A DNA stretch of 64,000 bases from Janibacter alkaliphilus (GTDB taxonomy: Bacteria; Actinomycetota; Actinomycetes; Actinomycetales; Dermatophilaceae), in contig NZ_JACBZX010000001.1 in NCBI RefSeq assembly GCF_013408565.1, positions 2,418,001-2,482,000 on the forward strand, given 5' to 3'. The notes under the pieces were generated by a model. The model saw nothing but the letters and a program-made list of their open reading frames with translations. It was not told where the DNA came from and ran no database searches. Each line of letters begins with the position of its first letter. Position 1 is the first letter of the stretch. Shown here piece by piece: positions 18,412-26,533 of the stretch. Position numbers and translations under genes: made by a program.

Positions 18412-20105
18412 GAGGCCCAGCCTAGAGCAGGGGCCAGCTCCTCGTGGGCGGCCGCGGCGCCGCCCACCGGGCACGTCCAGGCCCCGTCCACCTCGACCAG
18501 CCGGGTGCCCGGCTCCTCCAGCCAGCGCAGCACCATCTCGGTCTCGGCGGGCAGCGCGCTGCTGCCCGGTCCGGTCGGCGGCGCGACCACCTCGGCGCTG
18601 AGGCGCAGCGCCTCGACGTAGGGCATCGGGTCGGCGCCCCGGGGCGCGCTGGTGCTGCCGGCGAGCCGGCCGTGCCGGACGCAGACGAGGTCCCAGCCGC
18701 CACGGGCCGTGCGCCGTGCCGCGACCAGCTCGGGCATGGTGACCAGCGGGGTGGTCCGCTGGGTCCGGGACGCAGCCCGCACCAGCGCGCCCATCCGGTC
18801 GCGCACGGTGGCCGCCTCCTCGTAGCGGGCCTGGGTGGACAGCCGGCGCATCCGCTCCCGGAGCACCTCCAGGCCGGCGCGGGAGTCCCCGGCGAGCACG
18901 GCCGCGGCCTCGGCCACGGTGCGGGCGTAGTCCTCGACCGGCACCTGCCCGGTGCACGGCCCGGCGCAGCGCCCCATGTCCAGCAGCGCGCACGGGGTGC
19001 CGGGACGACGCGGCGAGAGCCGCTGCAGGCACTGGCGCAGCGGCACCGCCTCGACCAGCGCGGCCGCCGCCTCCTCGGCCTGGCCGCGGCTGCCGAAGGG
19101 ACCGGCCCAGACGAGGTCGTCGGTGCCGACGGTGCGCACCAGCGAGATCCGGGGGAAGGCCTCGTCGGTCAGCTTGAGCCACCAGGCCCGCTCGGGGTGG
19201 CGCGAGCGGCGGTTGTAGCGCGGCTTGTGCTGGGCGATCAGCCGCAGCTCGCGCACCTGGGCCTCCAGCGTCGTGGCGCAGACGATCGGGGTGACCCCGG
19301 CGGCCAGGCGCACCATCTCGGACATCCGGCGCCGCTGCTCGGAGGCCGTGAAGTAGCTGCGCACCCGGGTGCGGATGTCCACCGAGGTGCCGACGTAGAG
19401 CGGCTCCCCGGCGTCGTCGGTGAAGACGTAGACGCCCGGGGCGTGCGGCAGCCCGTCGGCCAGGTGACGCTTGCGCCGCTGCTCGGGGGTGACCCGGCTG
19501 CTCAGCGCGGCCAGCTCCTCGAGGCTGGTGACGCCCTGGGAGCCGAGCCGCCCGATGAGCCCGTGCAGCACGTCCACGGTGGCCCGGGCGTCGTGCAGCG
19601 CCCGGTGGTCCGGGGTGGTCTCGGCGCCGAAGTGGGCGGCCAGCGTGGCCAGCTTGTGGTTGCGGGTCTCCTCGCGGCCGAGCACCTGGCGGGCAAGGTG
19701 GACGGTGTCGAGCACCTGGGGGCGCGGCCAGGTGAGGTCGTGCGCGGCGCAGGCCGCCTTGAGGAAGCCGATGTCGAAGCCGGCGTTGTGCGCCACCAGC
19801 ACCGCGCCGTGCGCGAACTCCAGGAAGCTGGTCACCGCCGCCGCCGGCCGGGGCGCGCCGCGGACCATCGCGTCGGTGATCCCGGTGAGGGTCTGGATGA
19901 AGGGCGGGATCGGCTCGCCCGGGTCGACGAAGGTCTGCAGCTCGCCGATCACCTCGCCGCCACGCACCTTGACCGCGCCGATCTCGGTGATCCCGCAGTC
20001 CCGGGGCGAGCCGCCGGTGGTCTCCAGGTCGACGACGACGAAGGTGGTGCCGACCAGCGGGGTGCCCAGGTCGTCCAGGGTCTGCTGGACGGCGTGGGTG
20101 CTCAT
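18408..20105 (-). CDS. DEDDh exonuclease / GIY-YIG (UvrC-like) fusion nuclease
   Basis: The 565-residue protein joins a DnaQ-like 3'-5' exonuclease to a UvrC N-terminal GIY-YIG nuclease. The DEDDh residues are Asp26, Glu28 (VVVDLETTG), Asp111 (HNAGFD), His167 and Asp172. GVY (224-226) and YVG (237-239) mark the GIY-YIG domain, followed by a UvrC-like Cys cluster (CALLDMGRCAGPC). It matches the Rv2191 family. A DNA-repair or replication-proofreading role is a family inference. The longer upstream frame is antisense to the DUF2332 gene and was not used; the ATG at 20105 gives the family length. Confidence 0.88.
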   Translation of the reverse strand: MSTHAVQQTLDDLGTPLVGTTFVVVDLETTGGSPRDCGITEIGAVKVRGGEVIGELQTFVDPGEPIPPFIQTLTGITDAMVRGAPRPAAAVTSFLEFAHGAVLVAHNAGFDIGFLKAACAAHDLTWPRPQVLDTVHLARQVLGREETRNHKLATLAAHFGAETTPDHRALHDARATVDVLHGLIGRLGSQGVTSLEELAALSSRVTPEQRRKRHLADGLPHAPGVYVFTDDAGEPLYVGTSVDIRTRVRSYFTASEQRRRMSEMVRLAAGVTPIVCATTLEAQVRELRLIAQHKPRYNRRSRHPERAWWLKLTDEAFPRISLVRTVGTDDLVWAGPFGSRGQAEEAAAALVEAVPLRQCLQRLSPRRPGTPCALLDMGRCAGPCTGQVPVEDYARTVAEAAAVLAGDSRAGLEVLRERMRRLSTQARYEEAATVRDRMGALVRAASRTQRTTPLVTMPELVAARRTARGGWDLVCVRHGRLAGSTSAPRGADPMPYVEALRLSAEVVAPPTGPGSSALPAETEMVLRWLEEPGTRLVEVDGAWTCPVGGAAAAHEELAPALGWAS

Positions 20106-20224
20106 GTCCAGGCACGCTAGGCGTGGGGTCCGACAACGCCCTCCCGACACGCGGCCCGCCCCCTTCCCACAGGCCCTTCTGCCCCCTTCGTCACCCGGGG
20201 GGTCCACCCGCCGCGCCCCTAAGA

Positions 20225-20282
20225 ACCCGGCTACCACGCAGTAAGTGTCGTGATCACAGCACTTACTGCGTGGTAGCCGGGT
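20225..20282. repeat. Long extragenic palindrome, copy 1
   Basis: Arms of 23 bases (20225-20247 and 20260-20282) are perfectly complementary. The inner part reads CTACCACGCAGTAAGTG and its complement CACTTACTGCGTGGTAG, around a centre containing TGATCA with two mismatched pairs. It lies in the 246-base gap between the exonuclease and DUF2332 genes. It could be a bidirectional terminator or a dispersed repeat. A near-identical copy lies 1.2 kb on. Confidence 0.85.
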
Positions 20283-20360
20283 CGGTAGGTGGCGCTGCGC
20301 GGTGAGGGTCGAGGGGGCGAAGGGGGTGTCGAAGGGTGCCATCGTGGGTGGGTGCGCACG

Positions 20361-21368
20361 ATGGACGACCTGGAGGACACCGCCGGCTTCTACCGGCACT
20401 TCGCCGTGCACGAGGCGACGGGGGAGTCGCCCACCTACGTCGCCTGGGCCCACGGGGTCGCTGCCGACGACGAGGTGCTGGCGCTGCTCGGCGAGCTGCC
20501 GGTGCCGCGCCGCCAGCCGAACCTGCTCTTCGCGGCGGCCCGCTGGCACGGGGCGCCGACGCCCTCCGGGTACGACGAGCTGCGCACGGTGCTGGTCGGC
20601 CGGTGGCCGCAGGTGCGCGCGACGATGCTGGCCCGCTCGACCCAGACCAACGAGATCGGTCGCTGCGCGACGATGCTGCCGGTGCTGGCCGGCCTGCCCG
20701 GCCCGTTGGCGCTGGTCGAGGTCGGCGCCAGCGCCGGGCTGTGCCTCTACCCGGACCGGTGCTCGTACCGCTACACCGACCGCAGCGGTCGGGAGCTCGC
20801 CCGGCTCGACCCCGCTGACGGTGCCTCGGCGGTGCTCCTGGAGTGCCGGGTCGACGGCGCGGCGCCGCTGCCGACGGTGCTGCCCGAGATCGTCTGGCGC
20901 GGCGGGCTCGACCTCAACCCGTTGGACATCGCCGACCCGAGCACCGTCCGCTGGCTCCAGATGCTCGTCTGGCCCGAGCACGAGGACCGGCGGGCGCGTC
21001 TCGACGCGGCGGCCGAGATGCTGAGCGGCCCTGCCGCCCGGGAGGCGCCGGTGACCCTGGTGCGCGACGACGCGCGCGCCGTGGGCGAGCTGGTCGCCCA
21101 GGCCCGTCGCGAGGCCCCGCAGGCCACGGTGGTGATCCTGCACAGCGCGGTGGCGGCGTACTTCCCGCCCGACCTACGGGCCGCGTGGCCGGGCCTGGTC
21201 GCGGGGCTGCCGGCACGCTGGATCAGCCAGGAGGGGGCCGGGGTGCTGCCGGAGGTGGCCGCGAGCGCCGGGTGCGCGGCGCCGGAGGAGGCGAGCTTCT
21301 GCCTCGGTCTCGACGGTCAGGCGCTGGGCTGGGTGCACGGGCACGGTCGCTCGCTCACCTGGTGCTGA
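20361..21368 (+). CDS. DUF2332 family protein
   Basis: The 335-residue protein belongs to the DUF2332 family, with YRHFAVHEATGESPTYVAWAH near the N-terminus and LVEVGASAGLCLYPDRCSY around residue 116. The latter resembles a nucleotide- or SAM-binding loop, but the activity is unknown. It ends FCLGLDGQALGWVHGHGRSL. An in-frame GTG at 20352 is an equally possible start. The gene is bracketed by two almost identical palindromes, so it forms a self-contained transcription unit. Confidence 0.8.
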   Translation: MDDLEDTAGFYRHFAVHEATGESPTYVAWAHGVAADDEVLALLGELPVPRRQPNLLFAAARWHGAPTPSGYDELRTVLVGRWPQVRATMLARSTQTNEIGRCATMLPVLAGLPGPLALVEVGASAGLCLYPDRCSYRYTDRSGRELARLDPADGASAVLLECRVDGAAPLPTVLPEIVWRGGLDLNPLDIADPSTVRWLQMLVWPEHEDRRARLDAAAEMLSGPAAREAPVTLVRDDARAVGELVAQARREAPQATVVILHSAVAAYFPPDLRAAWPGLVAGLPARWISQEGAGVLPEVAASAGCAAPEEASFCLGLDGQALGWVHGHGRSLTWC

Positions 21369-21466
21369 CCGGCCGCTCCCGACCGGCCGGTCAGCTCTGC
21401 CCTTCGCCGCCCTGCGCACTCGCTCGCGACTCCCCGGACGCAGGGTCTCGCGCGCTACCGACCGAC

Positions 21467-21512
21467 CTACCACGCAGTAAGTGCTGTGATCACAGCACTT
21501 ACTGCGTGGTAG
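21467..21512. repeat. Long extragenic palindrome, copy 2
   Basis: A perfect 46-base palindrome centred on TGATCA. The arms read CTACCACGCAGTAAGTGCTG outward-in, and the right flank AGCCGGGT is shared with copy 1. It lies 98 bases after the DUF2332 stop. Confidence 0.88.
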
Positions 21513-21579
21513 CCGGGTGGTTGGGCGGCGATGCGGGGTGAAGGGGGGAGGGCGGAGGTGGGCTGTCGGTGGGGGTGCC

Positions 21580-21585
21580 TAGCGT
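21580..21585 (+). promoter_or_regulatory. Probable -10 box upstream of small Cys-rich gene
   Basis: TAGCGT lies 45 bases before the GTG at 21631 and gives a short leader that includes a GAGGAGG ribosome-binding site. Confidence 0.4.
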
Positions 21586-21630
21586 CGGTCGTGCCGGGAT
21601 GGACCCGGCGCGAGCGAGGAGGTGGTCCCC

Positions 21631-21885
21631 GTGCCCGGACGGACCGTGACGATCGACTGCGAGACCTGCCCGGTGCAGCACGTCGGCTGCGACGACTGCG
21701 TGGTGACCGCGCTGCACGGCCTGCAGGACGGCACCCTGAGCAGCGGGTCCGACCTGCCGCTCGACCCGCGCGAGCGGGAGGTGGTCACCGCCCTGGTCGC
21801 CGCCGGCCTGGTCGACCCGCAGACGGCGACCAGGGCCCGCGCGAGGCGCGAGCCCTGGTCGGAGTACCGCGAGGTGGCCGGGTGA
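21631..21885 (+). CDS. Small protein with paired CxxC motifs
   Basis: This 84-residue protein has CETCPVQHVGCDDCVV near its N-terminus, two Cys-x-x-Cys pairs that could bind zinc or a cluster, then a helical C-terminal half (EREVVTALVAAGLVD). Homologues of this size are found beside fadD-type genes in actinobacteria, without a known role. The GTG at 21631 has GAGGAGG eight bases upstream; the GTG at 21622 overlaps that site. It converges with fadD15, 18 bases away. Confidence 0.7.
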   Translation: MPGRTVTIDCETCPVQHVGCDDCVVTALHGLQDGTLSSGSDLPLDPREREVVTALVAAGLVDPQTATRARARREPWSEYREVAG

Positions 21886-21903
21886 GCCCGGCCGGGGAGA
21901 GGC

Positions 21904-23691
21904 TCAGCCGTAGAGGGCCTCGATCTCCTCCTCGTAGTCGCGCATGACGATGTTGCGCTTGAGCTTCAGCGACGGGGTGAGCGTCCCGTTCTCCTCGGTG
22001 AAGTCGTCGGCCAGCACCGAGAACTTGCGGATCGACTCGGCCTTGGAGACGGCCTTGTTCGCCTCGTCGACCGCCTGCTGGATCTCAGCGAGCACCCGCT
22101 CGTCGGTGCGGGCCTGCTCCAGGCTCATCGTGCCGAGGTCGTGGTTGGCGGCCCAGCCGGGCAGCATCTCCTCGTCCAGGGTGACCAGCGCGCCGATGAA
22201 GGGCTTGCCGTCGCCGACGACCATGCACTGGCTGATGATCGGGTGCGCCCGCAGCCGGTCCTCGAGCACCGCCGGGGCGACGTTCTTGCCGCCGGCGGTC
22301 ACCAGGATCTCCTTCTTGCGGCCGGTGATCCGCAGGTAGCCGTCGGCGTCCAGCTCGCCCAGGTCACCGGTGCGGAACCAGCCGTCCTGGATCGACTCGG
22401 CGGTCGCCTCGGGGTTGCCGCGGTAGCCCCGCAGGATGTTGACGCCCTCGATGAGCACCTCGCCGTCGTCCGCGGTGCGCACCGACACCCCCGGCAGCGG
22501 GGTGCCCACGGTGCCGATCCGCACGGCGCCGGGCACGTTGACCGTCGCCGGGGCGGTGGTCTCGGTCAGCCCGTAGCCCTCGAGGATGACCACACCGATG
22601 CCGCGGAAGAAGTGCCCCAGCCGGGTGCCCAGCGGGGCGCCGCCGGAGACCGCGTACTCGACCTTGTCACCCATCCGGGCCCGCAGCTTGGCGTAGACGA
22701 GCTTGTCGAAGACCGCGTGCTTCGCCTTGAGCGTGAAGGGCACCTTGCCGGCGCCGAGCGCCTCCGAGTAGGCGATCGCCGTGTCCGCGGCGGCGGCGAA
22801 GATCTTGCCCTTGCCGTCGGCGGTCGCCGTCTCGTTGGCCTTGTTGTAGATCTTCTCGAAGACCCGCGGCACCGCGAGGATGAAGGTCGGACGGTACGCC
22901 TGGAAGTCGTCGAGGATGTTGGCGATGTCGGCGCTGTGCCCCATCCGGGCCTCGCCGACCACGCAGAGCACCTCGATGAACCGGGCGAAGACGTGCGCCA
23001 GCGGCAGGAAGAGCAGCGTCGAGGCGCCCTCGCGGCTGACCACGTCGCCCAGCCGGGCGACGGTGTTCTCGGCGAGACCGAGGAAGTTGTCGTGGGTGAG
23101 CTCGCACCCCTTCGGCCGCCCGGTCGTGCCGGAGGTGTAGATGATCGTGGCCAGCGAGTCCCGCCCGGCGCTGGCGATCCGCTCCTCGATCCGGGTGTCC
23201 TCGACGTCGGCCCCGTCGGTGGTCAGGGTGTCCAGGTCGCCGTTGTCGATCACCCACAGGTGGGTCAGGTCGGGTGCGTTGGTACGCGCCTCCTGGGCGA
23301 CCCGCTCGTGGGCGGCGGTCTCCACGACCAGACCGGTGGCCCCGGAGTCGGCCAGGATCCACTCGACCTGCTCCGCAGAGCTCGTCTCGTAGATCGGCAC
23401 GGGCACCAGACCGGCCACCCAGGCGGCGAAGTCGGTCAGCGTCCACTCGTAGCGGGTCCGGGCCATGATCCCCACCCGGTCCCCGGCCTCGAGCCCGGCC
23501 GCGACGAACCCCTTCGCCAGCGCCCGGACCTGCTGGTCGAACTCGGCCGCGGTCACGTCGCGCCAGCTGTCGGTCTCCTTGACCGAGAAGGCCACCCGCT
23601 GCGGGTCCTTCGCCGCGTTGCGCCCCGGCACCGCCGCCAGGGAGTCGTTCGGGTCGCCCTCGACGAGTCGAGGACTGGCGCTGTCGTTCAC
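21904..23691 (-). CDS. fadD15: Long-chain fatty-acid-CoA ligase (FadD15-type)
   Basis: The 595-residue AMP-binding enzyme activates long-chain fatty acids to acyl-CoA via acyl-adenylate. Motifs are IIYTSGTTGRPKG (A3/P-loop) near residue 190, EGYGLTETT near 380, GWFRTGDLG near 450, and GRKKEILVTAGGKN with the hinge region. The C-terminal lysine (LKLKRN) is in place. The GTG at 23691 was chosen over the frame-start at 23721 because GGAG lies nine bases upstream. The position matches Rv2187. Confidence 0.93.
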   Translation of the reverse strand: MNDSASPRLVEGDPNDSLAAVPGRNAAKDPQRVAFSVKETDSWRDVTAAEFDQQVRALAKGFVAAGLEAGDRVGIMARTRYEWTLTDFAAWVAGLVPVPIYETSSAEQVEWILADSGATGLVVETAAHERVAQEARTNAPDLTHLWVIDNGDLDTLTTDGADVEDTRIEERIASAGRDSLATIIYTSGTTGRPKGCELTHDNFLGLAENTVARLGDVVSREGASTLLFLPLAHVFARFIEVLCVVGEARMGHSADIANILDDFQAYRPTFILAVPRVFEKIYNKANETATADGKGKIFAAAADTAIAYSEALGAGKVPFTLKAKHAVFDKLVYAKLRARMGDKVEYAVSGGAPLGTRLGHFFRGIGVVILEGYGLTETTAPATVNVPGAVRIGTVGTPLPGVSVRTADDGEVLIEGVNILRGYRGNPEATAESIQDGWFRTGDLGELDADGYLRITGRKKEILVTAGGKNVAPAVLEDRLRAHPIISQCMVVGDGKPFIGALVTLDEEMLPGWAANHDLGTMSLEQARTDERVLAEIQQAVDEANKAVSKAESIRKFSVLADDFTEENGTLTPSLKLKRNIVMRDYEEEIEALYG

Positions 23692-23821
23692 GGGATCTCC
23701 TTCGGTCCACCCTCCGCGCACCGTTGTCGCGGCTTGCTGGTCGGGAGCCTACCGACGCCGCCGACGCCCGCGCAGGCCCCTGTCGAAGGACGGTCAGCGT
23801 CCAGGTCCCGGCCGTGGCGGC

Positions 23822-23827
23822 TACCCT
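23822..23827 (+). promoter_or_regulatory. -10 box of SRPBCC operon, leaderless type
   Basis: TACCCT ends eight bases before the ATG at 23836, with no Shine-Dalgarno sequence. It would drive the six-gene run to 28193 and is divergent from fadD15. Confidence 0.45.
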
Positions 23828-23835
23828 CGGTCGTC

Positions 23836-24279
23836 ATGGCCGACAGCACCCGCTCCCGCATCGTCATCGACGCGCCTCCCGGCGACGTCATCGACGTCAT
23901 CGCCGACCTCGAGGCGTACCCCGACTGGGCGAAGGAGATCACCGCCGTCACCGTCGACTCCGAGGACGGCGACGGCTGGCCCGACCACGCGACCTTCAGC
24001 CTCGACGCCGGCCCGATCAAGGACACCTACACCCTCGACTACACCTGGGACATCGACGAGTCCGGTCTCGGCGTCGCCTCCTGGACCCTCGTCGAGGCCA
24101 GCATGCTCAAGGCGATGGACGGCTCCTACACGCTCACCGCCGACGGGGAGAGCACCGAGGTGGTCTACGAGCTGAGCGTCGACGTCAAGGTGCCGATGCT
24201 CGGCATGCTCAAGCGCAAGGCGGAGAAGGTCATCACCGACACCGCGCTGAAGGACCTCAAGAAGCGGGTGGAGGCCTGA
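23836..24279 (+). CDS. SRPBCC (START-like) polyketide cyclase/ligand-binding protein
   Basis: The 147-residue protein has the SRPBCC pattern: RSRIVIDAPPGDVIDVIADLE at the N-terminus, YPDWAKEI near residue 33, and a C-terminal helix (LGMLKRKAEKVITDTALKDL). Such proteins bind hydrophobic ligands in a deep pocket. It is the Rv2185c counterpart, next to fadD15 and an acyltransferase region, which suggests a lipid ligand (inferred). It opens a tightly packed operon; the next gene begins eight bases on. Confidence 0.85.
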   Translation: MADSTRSRIVIDAPPGDVIDVIADLEAYPDWAKEITAVTVDSEDGDGWPDHATFSLDAGPIKDTYTLDYTWDIDESGLGVASWTLVEASMLKAMDGSYTLTADGESTEVVYELSVDVKVPMLGMLKRKAEKVITDTALKDLKKRVEA

Positions 24280-24286
24280 TCCACCG

Positions 24287-25258
24287 GTGGCTCGGCATGT
24301 CGTGGTGGGGACCGGCGGTCAGCGGGACGCGGTCGCCGAGGCTCTCGCCCGCGACCTCGACGCGCCGCTGCGACGTCTCGGTGGCGCCGATGGCGCGCCC
24401 GTCGGCGACGACCCGGGGCTGACCCGGCTGCGCCGCACCGCCGAGGACCTGCTCGACCAGCTCGACCTGCCCGCACCGGTCATCGCCGACCTGGTCCAGG
24501 GGTGCCTCCCGGACCAGCTGGGGCAGCTGCTCGCCCTCGCCGACCTGGTCGCCGACGGGCCGGCCGGCCAGGTCGTCTCGCTGGTCCGCCCGGGGCCGGT
24601 GGCGGTGCTGGAGCAGCCTGCCCGGACGGCGCGGGCGCTGCACGCCCTCGTCCCGGTGATCGCCCGCTGGGACGTGCTCGTCGCACCCCGCGGCGCCGGC
24701 CGGCTGCTGCCGCCGGGGGGGCCGGTGCTGCACGCGGTGCGCGAGGTCGCCGGGAGGCTGGAGCGGCTCGACCACGCCCTGGCCGACCCGGCCACCGGGA
24801 TCCACCTGGCCCCGCCGCACGGGCCGGTCGGGGCGGCGGAGTCCGCCGACGCGGTGATCGCCCTGGCCCTCATGGGCCGCACCGCCACCAGCACCACCGG
24901 CCCCGGGGGACCCGGCGCCCGCCCCACCGACCTCGACCGGTCGTCCCGCGATGAGTCGTCGCCCGAGCTGTCGTCGCCCGAGGAGCCGTCGCCCGAGCAG
25001 CCGCCGGCCGACGTCGGGCCCAGGGTGCGCCGGGAGGGCGACGGCTGGCTGCTCGAGCTCGACCTGCCGGGGCTGCGGGCCGACGATGTCGACCTCGTCC
25101 GGCACGACGACGACCTGGTGCTCGCCGCGGCCGGGCGCACCCGCGCCCTCACGCTGCCGTCGGTGCTGCGACGCTGCGAGGTCGAGCGGGCCGGGGTGCG
25201 GCAGGGGCGGCTGACCGTGCAGATGCGCCCCGACGAGGCGGTGTGGCCCCGTGGCTGA
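24287..25258 (+). CDS. ArsA-like protein lacking the P-loop, with HSP20-like C-terminus
   Basis: The 323-residue product aligns by position with the ArsA-like ATPase of this cluster (Rv2184c), but the N-terminus reads VVVGTGGQRDAVAEALARDL and has no Walker A GKGGVGK(S/T). ATPase activity is therefore unlikely. Residues about 205-245 form a Ser/Pro/Glu-rich linker. The last about 75 residues (DGWLLELDLPGLRADDVDL onward) match the HSP20-like beta-sandwich that ends actinobacterial ArsA homologues. A GTG start eight bases after the SRPBCC stop has GGAGG upstream. Confidence 0.65.
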   Translation: MARHVVVGTGGQRDAVAEALARDLDAPLRRLGGADGAPVGDDPGLTRLRRTAEDLLDQLDLPAPVIADLVQGCLPDQLGQLLALADLVADGPAGQVVSLVRPGPVAVLEQPARTARALHALVPVIARWDVLVAPRGAGRLLPPGGPVLHAVREVAGRLERLDHALADPATGIHLAPPHGPVGAAESADAVIALALMGRTATSTTGPGGPGARPTDLDRSSRDESSPELSSPEEPSPEQPPADVGPRVRREGDGWLLELDLPGLRADDVDLVRHDDDLVLAAAGRTRALTLPSVLRRCEVERAGVRQGRLTVQMRPDEAVWPRG

Positions 25259-25541
25259 GGAGCAGGAGGCGCTCGCCGAGATCCTCGAGCTGGTGGGCCG
25301 GCTGGACGCCCGGGCGCTGCAGGAGCAGCTGCCGCCCGGCGTGGGCGACCAGCTGGTCGCCGGCCTCTCCCTGGTCGCCGAGGCGGTCACCCGGGCGGTG
25401 GCGCAGAGCGCGCTGGCCGACCCGCTCGACGTCGAGCTCGACGCGCCCGAGGGGCTGGACGCCTCGCGCCGACGCCGCCAGGGTGTGAGGATCACCGTGC
25501 ACGACGACGACGCCAGCAGCGAGGACGTGACCGGGACATGA
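25251..25541 (+). CDS. Conserved small helical protein of unknown function
   Basis: This 96-residue acidic protein begins EEQEALAEILELVGRLDARA and is predicted mostly helical; the tail has an Arg-rich patch (SRRRRQGVRI) and an acidic end. No motif is recognised. It overlaps the ArsA-like gene by eight bases and the next ROK gene by four (ATGA), so it is real and co-translated. It may work with the ArsA-like protein. Confidence 0.7.
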   Translation: MAEEQEALAEILELVGRLDARALQEQLPPGVGDQLVAGLSLVAEAVTRAVAQSALADPLDVELDAPEGLDASRRRRQGVRITVHDDDASSEDVTGT

Positions 25542-26533
25542 GTGCGAGCGCGCAGCCGGGAGCCCCGGCCATCGGGATCGACGTCGGCGGCACGAAGATC
25601 GCCGGGGCGCTGGTCGCCCCGGACGGCCAGATCATCCACCGGGAGCGGGTGGAGACACCCGCCGAGGCGACCGAGCAGATCGTCGCCGCGGTGGCCGACC
25701 TCGTGGCCCGTCTGCGGGAGCGCAGCGACGCCCCGGTCGAAGGGATCGGGCTGGCCGTCGCGGCGATGCTCGACCCCGCCGCCGGGCACATCTGGTTCGC
25801 ACCCAACCTGCCGTGGCGGGACATCGACCTCGGGGCGATGGTCGCCGAGCGCGTCGGCGAGCCGGTGGTCATCGAGAACGACGCCAACGCCGCCGCCTGG
25901 GGCGAGTACCGGCACGGGGCCGGGGTCGACCACGACGACATGGTGCTCTTCACGGTCGGCACCGGCGTCGGCGGCGGCTGCATCGTCGACGACCGGCTGC
26001 TGCACGGCGCCTTCGGCATCGGCGGCGAGCTGGGCCACGTCATCCTCGACCCGGACGGGCCCCGCTGCGGCTGCGGCAACAAGGGCTGCCTGGAGGTCTT
26101 CGCCTCGGGCAGCGCGCTGGTGCGGGCCGCCCGTGACCTGGTCACCTCGGCCTCCCCGCTGGGCGAGGCGCTGCGCGAGCGCTGCGGGGGCGACCCGGAC
26201 CGCCTCGAGGGTGCCGACGTCACCGAGCTCGCCCAGGGCGGCGACCTGGCCAGCACCGAGCTGCTCGAGGAGCTCGGGACCCGGCTCGGGCACGGGATCG
26301 CCAGCGTCTGCGCGGTGCTCGACCCGCGGATCGTCGTCGTCGGCGGCGGGGTGAGCGCGGCCGGGGAGCTGCTGCTGGGACCCGCCCGGCAGGCCTTCGC
26401 CCGGCACCTCATCGGCCGCGGCCACCGACCCACGCCGGACCTCGTGCTGGCCCGGCTGGGCAACGACGCCGGGGTGGTCGGCGCTGCCGCGCTGGCCCGG
26501 GAGCACCGGGCCGCCGGCAGGGGTGAGGGGTGA
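25538..26533 (+). CDS. ROK-family sugar kinase, probable glucokinase (copy 1)
   Basis: The 331-residue ROK protein has the ATP-binding GIDVGGTKIAGALV, the catalytic ENDANAAAWGEY and the glycine loop VGTGVGGG. The zinc site is CGCGNKGCLE, with GGELGH just before it. No N-terminal HTH is present, so it is a kinase rather than a NagC-type repressor. Glucose is the likely substrate in actinobacteria that phosphorylate glucose with ATP. The ATG overlaps the upstream gene by four bases, and its stop overlaps the next ROK gene. Confidence 0.88.
   Translation: MSASAQPGAPAIGIDVGGTKIAGALVAPDGQIIHRERVETPAEATEQIVAAVADLVARLRERSDAPVEGIGLAVAAMLDPAAGHIWFAPNLPWRDIDLGAMVAERVGEPVVIENDANAAAWGEYRHGAGVDHDDMVLFTVGTGVGGGCIVDDRLLHGAFGIGGELGHVILDPDGPRCGCGNKGCLEVFASGSALVRAARDLVTSASPLGEALRERCGGDPDRLEGADVTELAQGGDLASTELLEELGTRLGHGIASVCAVLDPRIVVVGGGVSAAGELLLGPARQAFARHLIGRGHRPTPDLVLARLGNDAGVVGAAALAREHRAAGRGEG

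Noticed and set aside
20225..21512. The two palindromes as a short CRISPR array
   Set aside because: Only two copies exist, 1.2 kb apart with a gene between them. There is no regular spacing and no cas gene.
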